Source of the DNA: Robinsoniella sp.
GTDB lineage: Bacteria > Bacillota > Clostridia > Lachnospirales > Lachnospiraceae
Direction: 5' to 3'
Assembly (NCBI GenBank): GCA_022788205.1
Contig: JALEVQ010000099.1
Span: 1 to 64,000 of the forward strand
Length of the DNA: 64,000 nt
This document shows positions 58,241 to 64,000 of this stretch, piece by piece (positions within the stretch are counted from its first letter, which is position 1; every line of letters begins with the position of its first letter). Below the pieces are notes generated by a model. The model had not been told where the DNA came from, ran no database searches, and saw nothing but the letters and a program-made list of their open reading frames with translations. Position numbers and translations under genes: made by a program.

Positions 58241-58579
58241 ATGAACCATCCATTTTTTCTACTCATGTTTTTTGGCACTTTTTTGTCGGCAATCTCGCAG
58301 ATTCTTTTAAAACAGAGCGCCAATCAAAAACATGAATCGTTCCTGAAAGAGTATTTAAACTGGCGCGTGATCACTGCATATCTCATCTTTTTCGGTGTTT
58401 TGCTCCTGAATACCTACGCCTACACACAGGTGGATCTCAAATATGGCTCTGTGATCGACACTTTCACCTATGTCTTTGTCCTGCTGCTCTCTGTCCTTAT
58501 GCTCCACGAGAAGGTCTCAAAAGGACAGCTGATCGGCAATCTTCTGATCATCGTCGGAATCTTTGTCTACGCTTTATAA
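58241..58579 (+). CDS. SMR/EamA-like small membrane protein, ArnE/F-like subunit 2
   Basis: This 112-residue protein has four membrane segments (FLLMFFGTFLSAISQILLKQ, VITAYLIFFGVLLLNTYAYT, VIDTFTYVFVLLLSVLMLHE, LIGNLLIIVGIFVYAL). The SMR pattern LKYGSVIDTFTYVF and HEKVSKGQLIGN matches the neighbour's SLNNIIG region. It is the final gene of the operon, 33 bp after subunit 1, and is preceded by GAGGAGG. A bidirectional terminator follows 13 bp later. The two small proteins probably form an antiparallel heterodimer. Confidence 0.8.
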   Translation: MNHPFFLLMFFGTFLSAISQILLKQSANQKHESFLKEYLNWRVITAYLIFFGVLLLNTYAYTQVDLKYGSVIDTFTYVFVLLLSVLMLHEKVSKGQLIGNLLIIVGIFVYAL

Positions 58580-58592
58580 AAAATGTTGGATC

Positions 58593-58646
58593 AAAAAAAG
58601 AGCTGCCGCTCTGTGACCCTTCCCCACATTGCAGCAACTCTTTTTT
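58593..58646. terminator. Bidirectional terminator between SMR operon and rpoD
   Basis: AAAAAAAGAG-CTGC (from 58593) pairs with GCAG-CTCTTTTTT (to 58646) around a loop of about 24 nt. Both strands have T-runs, so it serves the converging operons. Confidence 0.8.
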
Positions 58647-58669
58647 ATAGCTCTATTTCAGCCTTTCTA

Positions 58670-59794
58670 TCAGGCAAGAAAATCTTTCAGTCTCTTGCTT
58701 CTCGACGGATGGCGCAGTTTACGCAGTGCCTTTGCCTCAATCTGACGGATGCGCTCTCTTGTGACATTGAACTCTTTGCCGACTTCCTCCAGAGTTCTCG
58801 CGCGCCCATCTTCCAGACCAAAGCGCAGGCGCACTACCTGACGCTCTCTCTCTGTCAGCGATTCTAATGCCGCTCCCAATTCTTCCTTCAGCATAGAGAA
58901 GGCTGCGGAATCAGCTGGGGACAAAGCGGAGTCATCCTCGATAAAGTCTCCCAGATGGCTGTCATCCTCCTCACCGATCGGTGTGTCGAGCGATACTGGA
59001 TCTCTGGAAATTTTAAGTACCTCTCTCACTCTTGCCACCGGAACATTCAGGCGCTCTGCCACTTCCTCGGCGGTTGGTTCTCTCCCGAGCTCCTGGAGCA
59101 AAGTTCTGGTCATGCGAAGCGTCTTGTTGATCGTCTCTACCATGTGAACCGGAACACGGATTGTTCTTCCTGTATCTGCGATTCCCCTGGTGATGGCCTG
59201 ACGAATCCACCATGTCGCATAGGTACTGAACTTATAACCTTTTGTATAGTCAAATTTATCGACAGCCTTCATCAGACCCATATTTCCCTCCTGGATCAGA
59301 TCCAGAAAAGGCATTCCTCGTCCGACATACTTCTTGGCAATGCTGACTACAAGTCTCAAGTTTGCTTCTGTCAAAGCCTTTTTCGCCTCTTCATCACCAT
59401 TCTCCACTCTCTTGGCAAGCTCTACCTCCTGCTCCGTTGTCAACAGAGGAACATTTCCGATCTCTTTCAGATACATGCGGACAGGATCCTCTGTGCTGAC
59501 TCCTTCCAGGACATCGACATCGTCGATAATCTCCACTTCATCTTCTATAAACAGATCTTCCTCATTTTCAATCAAAAGATCCTCTGTGTCATCTCCGTCT
59601 GATGGAACACCGTGCAGAATATCGACATCGTGCTTTTCCAGATACTCCAGAACCATATCCATCTTTTCTTCAGACAAATCGATTCCGCGGAATGCATCGT
59701 TGATCTCACTGTACTCTAACACATTTTTTTTGGTTTTTGCCAATTCCAAAAGACCGTTCAGTGCTTTTTTAAATTGTTCTTGTAATTCATCCAT
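58670..59794 (-). CDS. rpoD: RNA polymerase primary sigma factor (RpoD/SigA)
   Basis: This 374-residue protein has the full sigma-70 group-1 layout. Region 1.1-like helices are followed by an acidic linker ([21 protein letters not shown]). Region 1.2 shows [20 protein letters not shown] and region 2 shows [36 protein letters not shown]. Region 3 is [20 protein letters not shown], and region 4 is [40 protein letters not shown]. It directs transcription from TTGACA/TATAAT promoters such as those seen here. In most Firmicutes it follows dnaG; here it follows an LspA-like gene by 38 bp and clpX before that. It is intact, so it is probably the main sigma factor, though a second copy elsewhere cannot be excluded. 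Confidence 0.95.
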   Translation of the reverse strand: MDELQEQFKKALNGLLELAKTKKNVLEYSEINDAFRGIDLSEEKMDMVLEYLEKHDVDILHGVPSDGDDTEDLLIENEEDLFIEDEVEIIDDVDVLEGVSTEDPVRMYLKEIGNVPLLTTEQEVELAKRVENGDEEAKKALTEANLRLVVSIAKKYVGRGMPFLDLIQEGNMGLMKAVDKFDYTKGYKFSTYATWWIRQAITRGIADTGRTIRVPVHMVETINKTLRMTRTLLQELGREPTAEEVAERLNVPVARVREVLKISRDPVSLDTPIGEEDDSHLGDFIEDDSALSPADSAAFSMLKEELGAALESLTERERQVVRLRFGLEDGRARTLEEVGKEFNVTRERIRQIEAKALRKLRHPSRSKRLKDFLA

Positions 59795-59832
59795 AAATGC
59801 TCATTCTCCTAAATGGTGCTGTTTCCCCAGTA

Positions 59833-60282
59833 TTATTTGCTCTTTTGTACCACAAAAAGGATGGATCCTATCATGATACAAAGATCTGACAGATTAAAGA
59901 CAATCCGGCGAAGCTTCTTCCATCTTGTCTGAATACTCAGATAATCTACGACATAATGTCGCCTCACACGGTCTGTGACATTGCTCGCCGCACCTGCCGC
60001 TGTCAGCGCAAACGCAATCTTTAAACCCGTCTTTCCTTTTTCATGAAGAAGATTCAGATAAATTGCTGCGATAACAGCCATCATGCCCATGGAAATCTTT
60101 TTTACCATATTTGGCTTGTCTTTGAAAACTCCGAGAATCGCTCCTTCATTGTGCACTTTCTGCAAGAGCAGCCGCCCAAGGCATATGCTCTTCGGCTCCC
60201 GATCCAGATTCGACTCTTCCACTTTTCGCTTGACAACACTGTCCCCTGCCCAGAGCAGCGCCGTTATCATCAGATAGAACAT
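59833..60282 (-). CDS. Divergent signal peptidase II-like protein (LspA family)
   Basis: This 149-residue membrane protein has about four hydrophobic segments. It carries the two LspA catalytic blocks in diverged form: GAASNVTDRVRRHYVVDYLS (Asn-x-x-Asp-Arg ... Val-Val-Asp) and VFNLSDLCIMIG (Phe-Asn-x-x-Asp). The first half has KVHNEGAILGVFKDKP, matching the NxGxAF-like motif. Both aspartates needed for aspartyl cleavage of prolipoproteins are present. It is shorter on loops than typical LspA, and its neighbours (clpX, rpoD) are unusual, so a specialised or non-canonical substrate is possible. Confidence 0.78.
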   Translation of the reverse strand: MFYLMITALLWAGDSVVKRKVEESNLDREPKSICLGRLLLQKVHNEGAILGVFKDKPNMVKKISMGMMAVIAAIYLNLLHEKGKTGLKIAFALTAAGAASNVTDRVRRHYVVDYLSIQTRWKKLRRIVFNLSDLCIMIGSILFVVQKSK

Positions 60283-60285
60283 CTG

Positions 60286-61770
60286 TTATCCCTCCAGTGC
60301 CGGTGTTCCTCTCATCATAATCACCGGTCCTCCCGTATGTTCAATATATTCTCTCGTAATAACTACCCGTCCGATATTGTCATCTTTCGGGATTTCATAC
60401 ATGATATCCAGCATAAATTCTTCGATGATGGCGCGCAGTGCTCTCGCACCGGTCTTTTTCTCCATCGCTCTCTCAGCGATTGCCTCCAAAGCCTCATCAT
60501 CAAAATCCAGCTTCACTTCATCTAACGCGAGAAGTTTTTGGTACTGTTTCAAAATTGCATTTTTAGGTTCTCTTAATATTTTTACCAGCATCTCTTTCGT
60601 TAATCCCTGTAAAGTGAAGACAATCGGAAGTCTTCCGATAAATTCGGGGATCATTCCAAAGTTGCGGATATCATCTAGCGTTACTTTTTCCAAAATATTC
60701 GGATCACTGTCATATTTGTCGCGCAAATCAGCGCAGAATCCGATCGATGCCTGCTTGTTGAGTCGTTCTTTTATGATCTCTTCCAATCCCGGGAAAGCGC
60801 CGCCACAGATAAACAAAATATTTTTTGTGTTGACTGTCTCCAGAGGAACCATCGCATTTTTACTGTTAGCACCCACTGGCACTTCTATCTCGGCACCTTC
60901 CAGCAGTTTCAGCATTCCCTGCTGTACAGCCTCACCGCTGACATCTCTCTGATTTGTATTTTTCTTCTTCGCGATTTTATCAATCTCATCGATAAAGATA
61001 ATCCCATGCTCCGCCTTCTCGACATCATTTCCTGCCGCTGCGAGCAGTTTCGACACGACGCTCTCGATATCATCGCCGATATAGCCTGCCTCTGTCAGGG
61101 AAGTCGCATCCGCGATCGCAAGCGGAACATTCAATAATTTTGCCAGCGTCTTCACCAGGTAAGTTTTCCCACTTCCCGTAGGTCCAATCATCAGCATATT
61201 CGATTTCTCGATCTCGATGTCATCCTGTGTCCCAGTCGCCACCCGCTTATAATGATTGTACACTGCAACAGAAATTACTTTTTTCGCATATTCCTGTCCG
61301 ATGACATATTCATCCAAACTTGCCTTAATTTTGTGGGGCGCCGGAATCGAACGGATATCCAAACCAGAACTCTTTTTTGCCTGATTTGCCTGTTTTTCTT
61401 GGCTTTGTTCCTGCTTCGAAGTTTTCTTTTTTATTTTCTGAATCTTTGGAAGTCTGCTCGTCAAATCTGAAAAATCCATCTCGGACGGATCCGTAAGATT
61501 CAGGTTAGCCGTGGCTGAGCCCAGTATGTCTTTATATGGAAGATTCGGATCATTCATCGCATCAAACGATTTCTGCATACAATCCATACAGATATGAATC
61601 CCCTGCGGCAGGGAAACCATCTTTCCGGCTTTGCTCTCCGTCCTGCGGCACAAAAAACAAACTTTTTCGTACTCTATTTCATCACTCTCATGATCCGCCA
61701 CTTTCCCACTGCTTCCCTCTTTTTTCGTCTCTACATCATTCTCTTCTAAGTCATCCTTCTGATTTGACAT
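60286..61770 (-). CDS. clpX: ATP-dependent Clp protease ATP-binding subunit ClpX, long-linker form
   Basis: This 494-residue protein has an N-terminal zinc-binding domain (VCFLCRRTESKAGK ... GIHICMDCMQKSF). A long Lys/Gln-rich linker (KKTSKQEQSQEKQANQAKKS) leads to a full AAA core: LDEYVIGQEYAKKVISVAVY, GPTGSGKTYLVKTLAKLL, GIIFIDEIDKIAKKK, the ClpP-contact IGF loop in ASIGFCADL, and FIGRLPIVFTLQGLT. ClpX unfolds substrates and feeds them to ClpP. The length exceeds the usual 410-430 residues because of the linker. The start at MSNQKDDLEEN is preceded by GAGAGGG. No clpP or lon is adjacent. It heads the clpX, lspA-like, rpoD operon. Confidence 0.93.
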   Translation of the reverse strand: MSNQKDDLEENDVETKKEGSSGKVADHESDEIEYEKVCFLCRRTESKAGKMVSLPQGIHICMDCMQKSFDAMNDPNLPYKDILGSATANLNLTDPSEMDFSDLTSRLPKIQKIKKKTSKQEQSQEKQANQAKKSSGLDIRSIPAPHKIKASLDEYVIGQEYAKKVISVAVYNHYKRVATGTQDDIEIEKSNMLMIGPTGSGKTYLVKTLAKLLNVPLAIADATSLTEAGYIGDDIESVVSKLLAAAGNDVEKAEHGIIFIDEIDKIAKKKNTNQRDVSGEAVQQGMLKLLEGAEIEVPVGANSKNAMVPLETVNTKNILFICGGAFPGLEEIIKERLNKQASIGFCADLRDKYDSDPNILEKVTLDDIRNFGMIPEFIGRLPIVFTLQGLTKEMLVKILREPKNAILKQYQKLLALDEVKLDFDDEALEAIAERAMEKKTGARALRAIIEEFMLDIMYEIPKDDNIGRVVITREYIEHTGGPVIMMRGTPALEG

Positions 61771-61971
61771 AACAATCCCTCTCTTTTGCATGATGCCCTT
61801 ATAAGTTTCCACGCAGATTTTTTCTCTGCGCCCAAAAAAGGCGATTGCCATTTGAAATTTCACATGTCTTTGCTCGTGCAATGGCATTTTTCTCCTTACA
61901 ACCGCCTCTCCTTTTCTTCTAAATATCATATTTTGGTTTTCTATTTTACCACTTATTCAAATATCTGTCAA
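61771..61971 (-). promoter_or_regulatory. clpX promoter and structured leader with in-frame upstream ORF
   Basis: On the minus strand a perfect TTGACA (61971-61966), a 17-bp spacer and TAAAAT (61948-61943) start a leader of about 165 nt. The leader has ATGCCATTG pairing with CAAATGGCA, followed by ATCGCC and six Ts, a possible attenuator. A second hairpin CGCAGA/TCTGCG follows. An ORF from ATG 61887 (AAGGAG just upstream) runs in frame into clpX, so a longer ClpX form or a leader peptide is possible. Confidence 0.6.
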
Positions 61972-62168
61972 TATATTTTTTCTTTTTTTGTCCTATATTT
62001 TTCGAACGACTGTACCCTTTGCGCAGCGGTCTTCTATCGTGGAAAGATTCTTTCTGTCTCTATTTTCTGGCACAACAAAGCAGTCATCCGATTTTTTCTC
62101 GGATGGCTGCCTCCTTTTTTATGTTGTCGCCTTTGCACTTATTCTGTTATCGATCTTGAATTTTAAAA
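61972..62168. terminator. Intergenic region after htrA, with hairpin terminator at 62080-62110
   Basis: GCAGTCATCCGA pairs with TCGGATGGCTGC (62080-62110). On the minus strand, where htrA is read, the tail is only TTTGTTG. On the plus strand a CCTCCTTTTTT tail is stronger. The remaining bases are T-rich with no supported gene. Confidence 0.6.
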
Positions 62169-63605
62169 TTAAAATCCAAATCCGAAGAAGTTGCGAAACA
62201 GATCTCTTGTTCCGTTACCCTCTGTTCCCTCATAGTATCCATCGTCCGACTGAGTCTGTTCTTCTGTCTGTTCTTCTGTCTGTTCTTCTGTCTGTCTGCT
62301 CTTTGTCTCATCTACCGGTTTTTCTCCCAGTGTGATCGTCACGGTTCTCTCGATATACTCGCTGCCCTGTGCAGACTGTACTACAACATCGATGGTTTCT
62401 CCTGCTTTATAATACTGCATTCTGCTAAGCAGTTCATCTCTCGATGAGATCGTCACGCCGTCCATCTTTGTGATGATATCGCCTCTCACAAGCCCTGCTT
62501 TCTCTGCTGCGGAACCTTCGATCACAGATGAGATAAAGGCACCGGACGGCATGTTATACAACTGTTTCGCCTCTGTCGATACGTCTACAATCTGGATACC
62601 CATATATCCCTGTTCTCCTGCATCGACAATCGTTCTTGTCGTCAGAGTCATCAGACTTTCAAAGATTGGCTTTGCGGTGTCAATCGGGATCGCATATCCC
62701 ATACCTTCTACTCCGCTGCTCGCTGTCTTTACGGAGTTGATACCAATGACCTGTCCCTTTGAGTTCACCAGCGCGCCGCCGCTGTTTCCAAAGTTGATTG
62801 CTGCATCCGTCTGAATCATTGTGTTGGTGATCGTGTGGTTGCCATCCTGAACCGTCACTTCACGGTTCAGCGCACTGATGATACCTAATGTCACAGACTG
62901 TCCATATCCCAGCGCATTTCCGACTGCGATTGCCGGCTCGCCGACCTTCAGGTCTTCTGATGTGCCAAGCTCTGCGATCGCGATCTGATCCATCACTTCA
63001 TCCGGGATATCTTCCAGATTCACTGCAATCACGGCAAGATCGTACTGGGAATCAGTTCCCTTTACGACAGCAGAAACCACTGCATCTTCCGGATCTTCTG
63101 TCTCAACGCTGAAGCATACACTCAGTGTTGTCGCATCTTCGACAACGTGATTGTTTGTTCCAATCAAAAGCTCGGTGTCATTTTTAGAGATGATAATTCC
63201 GGATCCGCTGCTCTCGGCCTCATATGTTCTTGTGACACCGTAGAACATATCTTTGATTTCCTGTGTGGACTTGTTTGTGATCGCCACAACAGACGGCATC
63301 ACTTTTGCAGCGATATCAGACACATCGTTGAGGCGTCCTGAGGTCTGAATAAACTCCTCTGCATCTGCGCTCGTCTCAGAAGCCTGAACGGTACTCACAT
63401 AAGAATCTTGCACCGCTGCGGATGACAACTGATAGGAAGCACCTGCCACCGTTCCAAAGAGCATTGCCGATGCTGCGATCACTGCTGTGCGCTTCCACAT
63501 TCTTCTGTTTTCTTTTCTCGCCTTATTCTTTCTATTCTCATCTCCATTGCATCTTGAGTTGTCATCTAATTCATAGTAATCTTTATTTTCTCTATTATCT
63601 AACAT
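62169..63605 (-). CDS. HtrA/DegP-family serine protease with PDZ domain
   Basis: This 478-residue protein has a cytoplasmic basic N-terminus, then a signal anchor (TAVIAASAMLFGTVAGASYQ). The trypsin-like domain has catalytic His in TNNHVVEDATTLSV, Asp in SQYDLAVIAVNLED and Ser in AINFGNSGGALVNSKG. A PDZ domain (YMGIQIVDVS, AAEKAGLVRGDIITKMDG) follows. The C-terminal tail holds three TEEQ repeats and a Gly/Phe-rich end. It degrades or refolds damaged proteins at the outer membrane face of Gram-positive cells. The start is placed at the second ATG (63605), eight bases after AAGGAGG; the ATG two codons upstream is too close to that site. Confidence 0.93.
   Translation of the reverse strand: MLDNRENKDYYELDDNSRCNGDENRKNKARKENRRMWKRTAVIAASAMLFGTVAGASYQLSSAAVQDSYVSTVQASETSADAEEFIQTSGRLNDVSDIAAKVMPSVVAITNKSTQEIKDMFYGVTRTYEAESSGSGIIISKNDTELLIGTNNHVVEDATTLSVCFSVETEDPEDAVVSAVVKGTDSQYDLAVIAVNLEDIPDEVMDQIAIAELGTSEDLKVGEPAIAVGNALGYGQSVTLGIISALNREVTVQDGNHTITNTMIQTDAAINFGNSGGALVNSKGQVIGINSVKTASSGVEGMGYAIPIDTAKPIFESLMTLTTRTIVDAGEQGYMGIQIVDVSTEAKQLYNMPSGAFISSVIEGSAAEKAGLVRGDIITKMDGVTISSRDELLSRMQYYKAGETIDVVVQSAQGSEYIERTVTITLGEKPVDETKSRQTEEQTEEQTEEQTQSDDGYYEGTEGNGTRDLFRNFFGFGF
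62253..62293. repeat. 12-bp tandem repeat inside htrA
   Basis: About three copies of a 12-bp unit (GTCTGTTCTTCT on the plus strand) encode TEEQ-TEEQ-TEEQ near the HtrA C-terminus. It is a small coding minisatellite that could vary in copy number between strains. Confidence 0.8.
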
Positions 63606-63718
63606 AGCCATATCCTCCTTAGCTTGTTTGCTGTTTTCCTTTTTCTTTATGCCTAGAGTCTACTTCTCATTTGTGTCTATTTTGTGACTAAAGGTTGAAA
63701 AAACTTTGAAAAGAACGG

Positions 63719-64000
63719 CTATTCGCTTTCCCAGTAGGAAGGATTCATGGTATACCTCAAAATTTTCTTTCTTGAAAGCTGTCTATATTTCTTTCCTTTT
63801 CGGTATCCCATGTACTTGTAAGCGCTTTTCACAAGCAAATCTGGAATCAGCCATGGCTTATGCATATGCCAGAGATAGCGCGCTGTCTGTTTCACAAGAC
63901 GGATTCCTTCGCTCTCTGATTTCACCTCTCCAAAAATCTCCGGGTGATCTGCCTGTGACACAGCCAGGTCAAAATTTCTCTGAAACAATTCTCTGTTTGT
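63719..64000 (-). CDS. Probable glycosyltransferase family 2, C-terminal end (cut by window edge)
   Basis: The frame is open to the right edge, so only the last 93 or so residues are seen: NRELFQRNFDLAVSQADHPE, KQTARYLWHMHKPWLIPDLL, VKSAYKYMGYRKGKKYRQLS and ILRYTMNPSYWESE. The ending resembles rhamnan-type GT2 enzymes, whose tails read like YxGYxxGKxYxxLP...SMxxxYW. The catalytic domain is outside the window, so the call is tentative. It is read leftwards, in line with htrA, with a gap of 113 bp. Confidence 0.45.
   Translation of the reverse strand, partial: TNRELFQRNFDLAVSQADHPEIFGEVKSESEGIRLVKQTARYLWHMHKPWLIPDLLVKSAYKYMGYRKGKKYRQLSRKKILRYTMNPSYWESE

Overview
The window looks like chromosomal DNA of a spore-forming, gut-type Firmicute, most likely Lachnospiraceae (Clostridia). 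Supporting signs are the moderate GC content, strong AGGAGG ribosome-binding sites, TTGACA/TATAAT promoters with 17-bp spacers, a PdaB-type sporulation deacetylase, a T-box leader, YesM/YesN and AgrC/AgrA-type regulators, and many secreted GH3 glycosidases. No tRNA, rRNA, CRISPR array or prophage was recognised.

Layout. 0-4.8 kb: the edge of an IS607-type element, then a PdaB-like polysaccharide deacetylase gene read leftwards and split into three pieces by two intervening segments. One is a 2.16-kb serine-recombinase element between 12-bp direct repeats. The other is a 1.55-kb segment with a ThrE-type exporter pair. The three pieces sum to exactly 801 nt and rejoin into an open frame of 266 codons plus stop. 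4.9-6.2 kb: a strongly folded leader and a membrane-anchored endonuclease/exonuclease/phosphatase protein. 6.3-11.8 kb: a complete oligopeptide ABC importer. 11.9-18.4 kb: a MoxR-like AAA ATPase with a VWA/DUF2201-like partner, an LRR protein, and a DHHW/MBOAT pair for polysaccharide O-acylation.

18.5-38.7 kb is a glycosidase and signalling region. It holds four large secreted GH3 enzymes: two tandem paralogues, one with circularly permuted domains, and one with a PA14-like insertion. With them are three SurA/parvulin-like proteins and two AgrC/AgrA-type kinase/LytTR regulator pairs. Promoters of three GH3 genes and of a third, His-less AgrC-like protein (42.1-43.4 kb) carry direct repeats with a 21-bp period, which suits LytTR regulators. 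I infer that these regulators sense an extracellular cue and control GH3 secretion.

38.8-41.9 kb is a tryptophan-type ABC importer (trpXYZ-like) under a T-box leader whose specifier reads UGG. 43.6-55.3 kb is a galactose/sugar ABC importer (mglBAC) with a membrane-anchored binding protein, a YesM kinase, two YesN regulators and a second, lipoprotein-type MglB. The mglB promoter carries 21-bp-phased T-tract repeats. 55.5-58.6 kb is a GT2 / ATP-grasp / SMR / SMR operon resembling a polyprenyl-phosphate sugar modification and flipping module. 58.7-64 kb holds primary sigma factor rpoD, an LspA-like protein and a long-linker ClpX in one leftward operon, then an HtrA protease and the end of a probable glycosyltransferase.

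Product names rest on recognising motifs by eye. No database search was run.
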